DNA of 64,000 nucleotides from Cellulomonas sp. KH9 (lineage in GTDB: Bacteria; Actinomycetota; Actinomycetes; Actinomycetales; Cellulomonadaceae), in contig NZ_FOSE01000002.1 of the NCBI RefSeq assembly GCF_900114185.1, positions 373,909 to 437,908 on the forward strand. The letters run 5' to 3'. Position 1 is the first letter of the stretch, and each line of letters opens with the position of its first letter. Under the pieces are notes generated by a model. It was not told the origin of the DNA, did no database searches, and saw only the letters and a program-made list of their open reading frames with translations. The position numbers and the translations under genes are program-made. Positions 54,765 through 62,722 of this stretch are shown here, piece by piece.

Positions 54765-56686
54765 CTGCGTCCTCCCTCGGCCGGCACGTCGTCCGACCAC
54801 GACACCGCGGCGTCCTCGTCCGCCCGCTCCTGGGCACGGCGCTGCGACTCCCGCTCGTAGGCGGTGGCCAGCTCGCGGTACCCGGGGTCGCGCACCAGCA
54901 GCTCGTCGTGCGGTCCGCGGTCCACGACCCGTCCCGCCTCGATGTGCACCACCTCGTCCGCCAGCAGCACCGAGGCCATCCGGTACGCCACGAGCAGCAC
55001 GGTCGGACCCGCGGCGCCCTCGGCGGACCGCAGGCCCAGGAGGATGTCCCGCTCCACGCGCGGGTCGACGGCGGACGTCGCGTCGTCCAGCACCAGCACG
55101 CGCGGCCGGCGCACGAGGGCGCGCGCCAGGGCCAGTCGCTGCCGCTGACCGCCCGACAGGTTGGCCCCCCGCTCGCCGAGCGGCGCGTCGAGCCCGCCGG
55201 GCAGCGCCCGGACCACGTCGTCGACGTGCGCGGCGGCGAGGGCCGCCCAGACCTGCGCGTCGTCGGGCGCGTCGGGGTCACCGGCGTCGGCGAGCGTCAC
55301 GTTGCTGCGCACGGTGTCCTCGAACACGAAGGTCGACTGCCCCACGTAGCCCACCTGGGCGGCGAGGTCCGCCGGGCGCAGGTCGCGCACGTCCGTGCCG
55401 TCGATCTCGACGACGCCCGCCGACGGGTCCGCGAGGCGCGGCACCAGGCCGACCAGCGTGGACTTGCCCGCCCCGGTGGGGCCGACGACGGCGAGCGTCC
55501 GGCCGGGTGCGACGTGCAGGTCGACGTCGCGCAGCAGCGTCACCTCCCCGCCCTCGCCGGGCACCCGCAGGTGCACGCCGCGCAGCCGGACGTCGGCGCC
55601 CGGACCGGACGCGACCAGCGCCGTCCGCCCCGGCACGGGCACACCCGGCGCGTCGAGGACGCGCGCGATGCGGTCGTGCCCGACGAGGCCCCGGGGCAGC
55701 TCGCCGAGCACCCACCCGAACGCCCGCACCGGCACGGCGAGCATCGTCAGCAGGTACGCCGCCGCCACGACGTCACCCGTGCCGATCGCCCCGGCCGCGA
55801 CCCGCTGGGCGCCGACGAGCAGCACGAGCAGGGTCCCGAGGTTCGGCAGCAGGTCGATGACCGGGTCGAACACGGCCCGGACGACCCCGACGCGCACGTT
55901 CGCGTCCCGCAGGGCGCGCGCCCGGTCGGTGAAGCGCTCGTCCTCCCGGTCCTCGGTGCCCAGCGACTTCACGAGCGCGGCGGCCTCGAAGCTCTCGTGC
56001 GCCACGTCCGCGACCTCCGCGCGCAGCTGCTGCGCACGCGTGATGGCCGGCGTCATGCGGCGCTGGAAGACCAGGTTGGCGATCACGGCGAGCGGCAGCA
56101 CGACCAGCGCGGCGACGGCCAGCCACACGTCGGTGCGCAGCAGGGCCACCGTCGCGGTCACGATCATCACGACGACGCCGAGCGCGAACGGCAGCGGGTT
56201 GAACACGCCGGTGGCCGCCTCGACGTCGGAGCCGGCGTTCGACAGCAGCTGGCCCGTCGGGTGCTGCCGGTGCCACGTCATCGGCAGCCGCAGGTACTGA
56301 CGGGTCACCGCCCGGCGGTGGTCCGCCTGGATGTCCGCGACACCCATCCCGGCGAAGATGCGCCGCCCGGCGACCGTGACGGCCAGCGCCAGCGCCACCA
56401 GCGCGATGGTCAGTCCCGCGAGCCAGATCCGGTCCCGCGCCTCGGCCGAGCCCTCGAGCGCGGGCACCACGACCTGGTCCGTCACGGCGCCCAGCACGCG
56501 GCTGACCGCGACGACCAGGCCGCCGAACAGCGCCGACGTCCCGACGGCTGCCAGGTACGTCCGCGGGTGCGAGCGCATGCCCCGCCAGACCAGCGCGGCG
56601 GAGCGGCGCGCGGCGGAGCCCTGGAGCATGGCACCGCGAACGGGCGGCTCGTCCGGCTGCCGGGGACGTGCGGGCACGGCGTTCAC
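54761..56686 (-). CDS. Heterodimeric ABC exporter subunit with canonical signature, altered Walker B
   Basis: A 641-residue half-transporter. Six membrane helices are in about residues 40-330 (SALFGGLVVAVSRVLGAVTD is helix 1). The nucleotide-binding domain has GPTGAGKSTLVGLVPR, a normal signature LSGGQRQRLALARAL, but Walker B LVLDDATSAVD (Asp for the catalytic Glu) and AYR for the H-loop AHR. It cannot hydrolyse ATP well at its own site and needs the partner encoded downstream. HESFEAAALVKSLGTEDRED is the coupling region. ATG 56686 follows a 120-bp divergent gap to the MDMPI-like gene; no operator was found there. Confidence 0.92.
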   Translation of the reverse strand: MNAVPARPRQPDEPPVRGAMLQGSAARRSAALVWRGMRSHPRTYLAAVGTSALFGGLVVAVSRVLGAVTDQVVVPALEGSAEARDRIWLAGLTIALVALALAVTVAGRRIFAGMGVADIQADHRRAVTRQYLRLPMTWHRQHPTGQLLSNAGSDVEAATGVFNPLPFALGVVVMIVTATVALLRTDVWLAVAALVVLPLAVIANLVFQRRMTPAITRAQQLRAEVADVAHESFEAAALVKSLGTEDREDERFTDRARALRDANVRVGVVRAVFDPVIDLLPNLGTLLVLLVGAQRVAAGAIGTGDVVAAAYLLTMLAVPVRAFGWVLGELPRGLVGHDRIARVLDAPGVPVPGRTALVASGPGADVRLRGVHLRVPGEGGEVTLLRDVDLHVAPGRTLAVVGPTGAGKSTLVGLVPRLADPSAGVVEIDGTDVRDLRPADLAAQVGYVGQSTFVFEDTVRSNVTLADAGDPDAPDDAQVWAALAAAHVDDVVRALPGGLDAPLGERGANLSGGQRQRLALARALVRRPRVLVLDDATSAVDPRVERDILLGLRSAEGAAGPTVLLVAYRMASVLLADEVVHIEAGRVVDRGPHDELLVRDPGYRELATAYERESQRRAQERADEDAAVSWSDDVPAEGGRR

Positions 56687-56806
56687 ACTCCTGACGGGAG
56701 AGGGGATCCCGGGATCCTCTCACGCACCTCCGACACGCACGCCTGCGACACGACCCGCCCCGCGGACGTGCGCGCACACCACCCGCACGTGGCACGATCC
56801 GGTGGC

Positions 56807-57439
56807 ATGACGTGGCACGAGACCGAACGCGACTGGCTGGCCGACGCGCTGCGCGCCGCGGACCCGCACGACCCCACGCTGTGCGACGGCTGGCAGGCCC
56901 GGCACCTGGCGGCCCACCTGGTGATCCGGGAGAGCCCGGCCACGGCCGCGGGTGCCCTGCGCGGTGGCGTCGCCGCGGCGACCGAGCGCCTGGCGGACAC
57001 CGCGGCGGACCGGGCGGGCTACACCGCGCTCGTCGACCGGTTCGCCGCACTCCCGCCGCGCTGGAGCCCCCTGGCGTGGGCCGGTGACACCGTGAACACC
57101 ACGGAGTACTTCGTGCACACCGAGGACGTGCGCCGCGGGTCCGGGACCCGGGAGCCGCGCGAGCTTCCCCCGGAGCTGGCCGAGGTGCTGTGGTCCCAGC
57201 TCGTCCGGATGGCACCGTTGCGGCTGCGCGGCCTGGGTCCCGGCGTCGTGCTCGTGCGCACCGACGACGTCCGCTCGGCCGTCCACCGGCCCCGCGCCGG
57301 CCACGGGACGGTCGTCCTGCGCGGCGACGTGGGCGAGCTCGTGCTCGCCGTCTCCGGCCGGCTGCAGGCCGCGGACGTGACCGTCGACGGCGCACCGGAG
57401 GACGTGCAGGCGGTCCGGGACCTGCTCACCGGGCCCTGA
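56807..57439 (+). CDS. MDMPI/TIGR03085-type metal-binding protein
   Basis: A 210-residue protein of the DinB-like, mycothiol-dependent maleylpyruvate isomerase superfamily (TIGR03085 type). The N-terminal four-helix part contains LCDGWQARHLAAHLVIRES, whose His residues bind metal, and TTEYFVHTEDVRRGSGTREP with the later His. The C-terminal half (about 120-205) is an alpha/beta domain ending LVLAVSGRLQAADVTVDG. It probably carries out a mycothiol-linked reaction, but the exact one is unknown. CACGAT lies 8 nt before the ATG; no ribosome site. It is divergent from the ABC exporter and convergent with hisF. Confidence 0.85.
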   Translation: MTWHETERDWLADALRAADPHDPTLCDGWQARHLAAHLVIRESPATAAGALRGGVAAATERLADTAADRAGYTALVDRFAALPPRWSPLAWAGDTVNTTEYFVHTEDVRRGSGTREPRELPPELAEVLWSQLVRMAPLRLRGLGPGVVLVRTDDVRSAVHRPRAGHGTVVLRGDVGELVLAVSGRLQAADVTVDGAPEDVQAVRDLLTGP

Positions 57440-57562
57440 CCGCGGCGCAGGCCACCGTGGGGCGGGCCGGCGCGGGCCGGGTCACCGTGGGCGGCTCACC
57501 GCGGCCCTGCACGGGCGGGAGCGCCTCCCGGGTGCCCTCGGGCCCTCCGGGCGCGTCCGCCG

Positions 57563-58333
57563 TCAGCGCACGACGACGTCGGCCGCGCGCAGGGCGTCCT
57601 TGACCTGCCCCACCGTCAGCGTGCCGAAGTGGAAGACGCTCGCCGCCAGCACCGCGTCGGCGCCCGCCCGAGCCGCCTCCACGAAGTGGTCGACGGTGCC
57701 CGCCCCGCCCGAGGCGATCAGGGGCACGCTCACCCGCGCACGGACGTCCCGGATCATCGCCAGGTCGAACCCCGCGGTGGTGCCGTCCGCGTCCATCGAG
57801 TTGAGCAGGACCTCACCGACGCCGAGCTCGACGGCGCGGTGCGCCCACTCCACCGCGTCGATGCCCGTGCCACGGCGCCCACCGTGCGTCGTCACCTCGT
57901 AGCCCGACGGCGTGCGCACGTCGCCCGTCGCCCGTCGCGCGTCCACGGACAGCACGAGGACCTGGGAGCCGAACCGGTCGGCGATCTCCGTGATGAGCTC
58001 GGGCCGCGCGATCGCGGCGGTGTTGACGCCGACCTTGTCGGCACCGGCACGCAGCAAGCGGTCCACGTCGTGCGGCGAGCGGACCCCCCCACCGACGGTC
58101 AGGGGGACGAAGACCTCGCCGGCGGTCCGGCGCACGACGTCGTAGGTGGTCTCACGGTCCGACGACGACGCGGACACGTCGAGGAAGGTCAGCTCGTCGG
58201 CGCCCTCCGCGTCGTACCGCCGCGCCAGCTCGACCGGGTCACCCGCGTCCCGCAGGTTCTCGAAGTTCACGCCCTTGACGACGCGGCCCGCGTCGACGTC
58301 GAGGCACGGGATGACCCGCAGCGCGAGGCTCAC
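57563..58333 (-). CDS. hisF: Imidazole glycerol phosphate synthase cyclase subunit
   Basis: A 256-residue TIM barrel. The two catalytic Asp are in [15 protein letters not shown] (about residue 11) and [12 protein letters not shown] (about 130); LTVGGGVRS and [13 protein letters not shown] bind the two phosphates. With HisH (not in the window) it forms imidazole glycerol phosphate and AICAR. GTG 58333 overlaps the stop of the FKBP gene (GTGA). The 123 bp after it, up to the convergent MDMPI-like gene, are GC-rich and hold no clear terminator. Confidence 0.97.
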   Translation of the reverse strand: MSLALRVIPCLDVDAGRVVKGVNFENLRDAGDPVELARRYDAEGADELTFLDVSASSSDRETTYDVVRRTAGEVFVPLTVGGGVRSPHDVDRLLRAGADKVGVNTAAIARPELITEIADRFGSQVLVLSVDARRATGDVRTPSGYEVTTHGGRRGTGIDAVEWAHRAVELGVGEVLLNSMDADGTTAGFDLAMIRDVRARVSVPLIASGGAGTVDHFVEAARAGADAVLAASVFHFGTLTVGQVKDALRAADVVVR

Positions 58334-59202
58334 GAGGCACCCTGCGCAGGGTTGCCCGTGGCCAGGATGTCGATCACGAACACCACCGTCTTCCCGGAGA
58401 GCTCCTCGCTGTCGGTGACACCGAGGGAGTACGAGGGGGGCACGACGAGCATGACGCGGCTGCCTGCAGGCTGGTCGACCAGCCCCTCGGCCCACGGCGG
58501 CACGTCGGAGAGCAGGAACGAGACGGGCAGCCCGTGCTGCCACGTGGAGTCGAACAGCGCGCCGTCGTCCCACGCGAACCCGCTGTACTGCACCGTGATG
58601 ACGTCGCCGGCGGCGACCTGCGGGCCCGTCCCGCGCACGAGCGGCTGGATCACGAGCGAGTCCGGGGGTTCCGTACCGGTGGGCGCCAGCGAGAACCCGC
58701 CGTCACCGCCCTCGGTCACGACCGGCAGCGACGCGTCCGGGGGGACGGGCTCGCCCACGGCGCGCGACGGCAGCACGTCGAGGACCGTCACCGTCGGGTA
58801 GTCCACGCCGGCGCCGCCGGGCACCACCTGCAGGAGCCGGGCACCCACCTGCTGGCCCTTGAGGGTCTCGTACAGGTCGGTGCCGAGGTCCTCGGCCGTC
58901 AGGAGGCGGGGGGTCGGGCTGGTCGAGTAGCTCTCCTTGACCAGGCTCGCGTCCGTCGCGTTCTCCAGCCAGAAGTCGATGAGGACGGGGGCGCCCTCGA
59001 CGAGCTCGGCACCCGTGCCGGGCCAGACCGTCTCCCGGTGCGTCCCGTCGACCGTGAGCGGCGTCAGGTACGTGACCGTCGGCGCCTCCCCCGGGCCCCC
59101 GGTGACCGTCACCTCCGGCTCGACCGGGGCGACCGCGCTGCACGCCGTCAGCAGGCCCACGACGGCCAGCACCGTCAGGCGTCGGGCAGCCACCCACCGC
59201 AC
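58330..59202 (-). CDS. FKBP-type peptidyl-prolyl isomerase lipoprotein
   Basis: A 290-residue exported lipoprotein. A signal peptide ends in [10 protein letters not shown], the lipobox. There are two FKBP-like regions. The first (about residues 60-160), with [18 protein letters not shown], is degenerate. The second (about 195-285) has [20 protein letters not shown] and [20 protein letters not shown], which match the active FKBP fold. It should help fold proteins outside the membrane. GTG 59202 has GGAGGAGG 8 nt upstream. It is coupled to hisF by the GTGA overlap, and it follows pafA, where FKBP genes are often found in actinobacteria. Confidence 0.88.
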   Translation of the reverse strand: MRWVAARRLTVLAVVGLLTACSAVAPVEPEVTVTGGPGEAPTVTYLTPLTVDGTHRETVWPGTGAELVEGAPVLIDFWLENATDASLVKESYSTSPTPRLLTAEDLGTDLYETLKGQQVGARLLQVVPGGAGVDYPTVTVLDVLPSRAVGEPVPPDASLPVVTEGGDGGFSLAPTGTEPPDSLVIQPLVRGTGPQVAAGDVITVQYSGFAWDDGALFDSTWQHGLPVSFLLSDVPPWAEGLVDQPAGSRVMLVVPPSYSLGVTDSEELSGKTVVFVIDILATGNPAQGAS

Positions 59203-59280
59203 GTCCGTGCCTCCTCCAGGTCGTCCCACCGGTCACGCCGGAGCGGACCGCGCACACCGGTCCGCCCTCGACGGGGACTC

Positions 59281-59286
59281 ACTGTA
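59281..59286 (-). promoter_or_regulatory. Candidate -10 element of FKBP-hisF
   Basis: TACAGT on the minus strand, 79 bp upstream of the FKBP start, in the 149-bp gap after pafA. No -35 is clear. Confidence 0.4.
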
Positions 59287-59351
59287 CGACCCCGGCGCGG
59301 GCCGACGCCGCGACGTCCGGGCCGCAGGCCGTCGGACCCGCGCCGGCCGCG

Positions 59352-60713
59352 TCACATCGACTCGATGAGCCGCTCCACCCTGTCGTCGACGCTGCGGAAC
59401 GGGTCCTTGCACAGCACCGTGCGCTGCGCCTGGTCGTTGAGCTTGAGGTGCACCCAGTCGACCGTGTAGTCCCGGCGCGCGTCCTGCGCGGCGCGCACGA
59501 AGTCGCCGCGCAGCTTGGCACGGGTCGTCTGCGGCGGCACCGCGGTCGCCTCGAAGACGTCGAGGTCGGTCGTCACGCGCTCGACGAGCCCACGCGCCGC
59601 CAGCAGGTTGTACAGCCCCTCGGTGCGCGAGATGTCGTGGTAGGCCAGGTCGAGCCGCTGCACGCGCACGTCCGACAGCTCCAGGCCGTGCTTGGCGCGG
59701 TAGCGCTCGATCATCCGGTACTTGATGACCCAGTCCAGCTCGCGCTCGACGAGCGTCAGGTCACCCGTGCGCAGCGCCCGCAGCCCTCGCTCCCACAGGT
59801 CGAGCACCTGCTTGGTCTCCGGCGACGGGCCCATCTCGGCCGTCACGAACTCCGTGACCCGCGCGAGGTACTCCTCCTGCAGGTCGATCGCCGTGACCGT
59901 GCGCCCGGACGCCATCGTCACGGGCTGCCGTCCGGTCATGTCGTGACTGATCTCCCGGATCGCGCGGATCGGGTTCTCGAGCGTCATGTCGCGCATCGTC
60001 ACCCCCGCCTCGACGAGCCGCAGCAGCAGGTCCGTCGACGCGACCTTGAGCATCGTCGTGGTCTCGGACATCGAGGAGTCGCCCACGATCACGTGCAGCC
60101 GCCGGTACTGCTCGGCGTCGGCGTGCGGCTCGTCGCGCGTGTTGATGATGGGCCGCGAGCGCGTCGTCGCGCTCGAGACGGCCTCCCAGATGTGGTCGGC
60201 GCGCTGGGAGAGGCAGTAGACCGCACCGCGCGGGGTCGCGAGCACCTTGCCGGCACCGGTGAGGATCTGGCGGGTGATGAGGAACGGGACGAGCACGTCC
60301 GACAGCCGCGCGAAGTCTCCCTGCCGGCGCACGAGGTAGTTCTCGTGGCACCCGTAGGAGTTGCCCGCCGAGTCGGTGTTGTTCTTGAACAGGTGGATCC
60401 GCCCCGGCAGGCCCTCGTGCTCGAGCCGCTGCTGCGCGTCGCCGACCAGGCCCTCGAGGATCCGCTCGCCCGCGCGGTCGTGCGTGACCAGCTGGCGCCA
60501 GTCGTCGCACTCCGCGGTCGCGTACTCCGGGTGCGAGCCGACGTCGAGGTACAGCCGCGAGCCGTTGCGCAGGAAGACGTTCGACGACCTCCCCCACGCG
60601 ACGACCTTGCGGAACAGGTACCGCGCGACCTCGTCCGCGGACAGGCCACGGCCGTCCTGCGCCGCGCACGTGACCCCGTACTCGGTCTCCAGGCCGAAGA
60701 TGCGTCTGTCCAT
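59352..60713 (-). CDS. pafA: Pup--protein ligase PafA
   Basis: A 453-residue glutamine-synthetase-like ligase that joins the C-terminal Glu of Pup to Lys residues of target proteins. The start [14 protein letters not shown] with the catalytic Glu, the segment [20 protein letters not shown] and [20 protein letters not shown] are all typical of PafA. The Dop start (about RIIGTEVEYGI) is not matched, so this is the ligase and not the deamidase. It lies 47 bp downstream of prcA. GGGGAGTG precedes the ATG. Confidence 0.96.
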   Translation of the reverse strand: MDRRIFGLETEYGVTCAAQDGRGLSADEVARYLFRKVVAWGRSSNVFLRNGSRLYLDVGSHPEYATAECDDWRQLVTHDRAGERILEGLVGDAQQRLEHEGLPGRIHLFKNNTDSAGNSYGCHENYLVRRQGDFARLSDVLVPFLITRQILTGAGKVLATPRGAVYCLSQRADHIWEAVSSATTRSRPIINTRDEPHADAEQYRRLHVIVGDSSMSETTTMLKVASTDLLLRLVEAGVTMRDMTLENPIRAIREISHDMTGRQPVTMASGRTVTAIDLQEEYLARVTEFVTAEMGPSPETKQVLDLWERGLRALRTGDLTLVERELDWVIKYRMIERYRAKHGLELSDVRVQRLDLAYHDISRTEGLYNLLAARGLVERVTTDLDVFEATAVPPQTTRAKLRGDFVRAAQDARRDYTVDWVHLKLNDQAQRTVLCKDPFRSVDDRVERLIESM

Positions 60714-60760
60714 GCGTCACTCCCCGTCGCTCGTCGGTCCGGCGCCGCCGGGACACACCC

Positions 60761-61498
60761 TCAGGGTGCGACCGGCTCGTCCCCGCCGCCCGTCGGCGCA
60801 CCGGCACCGCCCAGGACGTCCTCCAGGAGCGCACCGGTCAGCCGCCGGAACGCCCGCCGCGGCCGTGTGCGGTCCAGCACCGCGACCTCGAGCTGCGCCG
60901 CGCCCAGCGCCCGGGGCGCACCGTCCTCGCCCGTGCCGCCCAGCACCCGCACCGCGAGCCCCAGCACCTGCGCGAGGGTCATGCCGGGTCGCCACCCGCC
61001 GCCCAGCACGGTGGCCAGCCGCTCGGCCTGCCCGCCCATGACGACCCACCCGTGCTCGTCGGTGACGGAGCCGTCGTAGGACAGACGGTAGATCTGGTCC
61101 CCCGCCGGCTCGCGCCCCACCTCGACGACGACCAGCTCCACCTCGAGCGGCTTCGACTCGGTGGTGAACACGGTGCCCAGGGTCTGGGCGTACGCGTTCG
61201 CCAGCCCGCGGGCCGTCACGTCGACGCGGTCGTAGGAGTAGCCGCGCAGGTCGGCGTACCGGACCCCGGCCACGCGCAGGTTCTCGAACTCGTTGTACTT
61301 GCCCACCGCGGCGAACGCGATCCGGTCGTAGATCTCCGAGATCTTGTGCAGGGCGCGCGACGGGTTCTCCGTGGCGAAGGCGATCCCGTCGTCGTACTGC
61401 AGGACGACGACCGACCGGCCGCGCGCGATGCCCTTGCGCGCGTAGTCGGCCCGGTCCTTCATCAGCTGCTCGGGCGAGACGTAGAACGGCATGCTCAT
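60761..61498 (-). CDS. prcA: 20S proteasome alpha subunit
   Basis: A 245-residue alpha subunit forming the outer rings that gate the proteolytic chamber. [20 protein letters not shown] and [20 protein letters not shown] are the typical N-terminal helix and strand, and [20 protein letters not shown] follows. It has no catalytic Thr. The C-terminus is Gly/Pro-rich. The ATG overlaps prcB by 4 bp. It works with PrcB, the Mpa/ARC ATPase (not in the window) and Pup. Confidence 0.97.
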   Translation of the reverse strand: MSMPFYVSPEQLMKDRADYARKGIARGRSVVVLQYDDGIAFATENPSRALHKISEIYDRIAFAAVGKYNEFENLRVAGVRYADLRGYSYDRVDVTARGLANAYAQTLGTVFTTESKPLEVELVVVEVGREPAGDQIYRLSYDGSVTDEHGWVVMGGQAERLATVLGGGWRPGMTLAQVLGLAVRVLGGTGEDGAPRALGAAQLEVAVLDRTRPRRAFRRLTGALLEDVLGGAGAPTGGGDEPVAP

Positions 61499-62325
61499 GC
61501 GGCACCTCCGTCGCGCCGGGCGCTGCGCCGGCCGTTCTCCACGACGTCGACCGCCGCGGCGAGCTCGTCGTCCGACACCCGCAGGTAGCCGGCCTGCGTC
61601 ACGGTGGCGACCACGGGCCAGATCCGCCGCGCACGGTCGGGGCCGCCCGTGGCGGAGTCGTCGTCCGCGGCGTCGACGAGCGCCTCGACGGCGACCCGCA
61701 CCGCCCCGGCCGCGTCGAGGTCGGGACGCCAGCGCTTCTTGAGCGAGCCGCGCGCGAACACCGAGCCGGAGCCCACCGCGTGGTGCCCGTGCTCCTCGTA
61801 GCGCCCGCCCGTCACGTCGTACGAGAAGATCCGGCCCGCACCGAGGTCCAGGTCGTAGCCGCCGAACAGCGGGACGACCGCCAGCCCCTGCATGGCGAGC
61901 CCCAGGTTGCCGCGGATCATGGTGGCCAGCCGGTTGGCCTTGCCGTCGAGCGACAGCAGGCTGCCCTCGATCTTCTCGTAGTGCTCCAGCTCGAGCTGGA
62001 ACAGCCGCACCAGCTCGATGGCCAGACCGGCGGTGCCGGCGATGCCCACGGCGGAGAACTCGTCGGCCGGGAAGACCTTCTCGATGTGCCGGCTCGCGAT
62101 CATCGAGCCCATCGTGGCGCGCCGGTCCCCCGCCATGACGACGCCGCCGTCGAACGTCAGCGCGACGATCGTCGTGGCGTGCGGCGCCTGCAGGTCGCCC
62201 ACCGGGACGGGTCGGCGTCCCGGGAGCAGGTCAGGGGCGTACCCCGACAGGAAGTCGACGAACGAGGGTGTGCCGGGGGTCGTGAAGGCGTGCGGGAGCC
62301 GCCCGGACGAGTCGCTCGGTGTCAT
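61495..62325 (-). CDS. prcB: 20S proteasome beta subunit
   Basis: A 276-residue precursor. The propeptide ends before Thr51, the catalytic N-terminus of the mature subunit ([16 protein letters not shown]). The Asp/Lys partners are in [13 protein letters not shown] and [18 protein letters not shown]. The residue before Thr is Ala; the known actinobacterial PrcB proteins have Gly there. The propeptide starts with a Ser/Pro-rich stretch. The start is 6 bp after the pup stop. The mature subunits form the two inner rings. Confidence 0.97.
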   Translation of the reverse strand: MTPSDSSGRLPHAFTTPGTPSFVDFLSGYAPDLLPGRRPVPVGDLQAPHATTIVALTFDGGVVMAGDRRATMGSMIASRHIEKVFPADEFSAVGIAGTAGLAIELVRLFQLELEHYEKIEGSLLSLDGKANRLATMIRGNLGLAMQGLAVVPLFGGYDLDLGAGRIFSYDVTGGRYEEHGHHAVGSGSVFARGSLKKRWRPDLDAAGAVRVAVEALVDAADDDSATGGPDRARRIWPVVATVTQAGYLRVSDDELAAAVDVVENGRRSARRDGGAA

Positions 62326-62331
62326 CGGCGC

Positions 62332-62526
62332 TCACTGCCCGCCCTTCTGGACGAACCCGCGCACGAACTGCTCGGCGTTCTGCTCCAGGACGTCGTCGAT
62401 CTCCTCGAGCAGCGCGTCGACCTCGGCGTCCCGGGCCTGCGCGCCCGCCGCCGACGGGGCGGGCGGGGCCGGCTCGTCGACCGGCTCGTCCTCGTGACCG
62501 TGCCTGACCTGATCCTGCCCAGCCAT
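62332..62526 (-). CDS. pup: Prokaryotic ubiquitin-like protein Pup
   Basis: A 64-residue, largely disordered protein that tags targets for the proteasome. The C-terminal helical part, EVDALLEEIDDVLEQNAEQF, binds the ATPase, and the last residues VQKGGQ include the Gln that Dop must deamidate to Glu before PafA can use it. The N-terminal half is acidic and Pro-rich. The ATG at 62526 is preceded by GGAGATCACC. It is the first gene of the pup-prcB-prcA-pafA run. The usual upstream dop is not there: a divergent gene starts 196 bp away. Confidence 0.96.
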   Translation of the reverse strand: MAGQDQVRHGHEDEPVDEPAPPAPSAAGAQARDAEVDALLEEIDDVLEQNAEQFVRGFVQKGGQ

Positions 62527-62710
62527 GGTGATCTCCGTCCTGCGACCACGTGCCGCGTGCTCGCTCGACCACCCTAGGCCCAACACCCCGTCGCCGTACC
62601 CGTGACCACGCCACGGACGGCGCGCCGCCGCGGGCGCTGCTCTGGGCCACCCGGGTGGTCCGGCACGCGCACGGGCTGTGGACGAGGGGTCCGCAGGGGC
62701 GGTGGCCTGG

Positions 62711-62716
62711 CACGAT
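62711..62716 (+). promoter_or_regulatory. Candidate -10 element of the zinc-ribbon membrane protein gene
   Basis: CACGAT with a 6-nt spacer to ATG 62723. It lies in the 196-bp gap shared with pup; the pup promoter was not identified. Confidence 0.35.
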
Positions 62717-62722
62717 GCGCGC

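Noticed and set aside
59352..60713. The GS-like gene as Dop rather than PafA
   Set aside because: The N-terminus [14 protein letters not shown] and the position after prcA match PafA; Dop has a different start and lies before pup.
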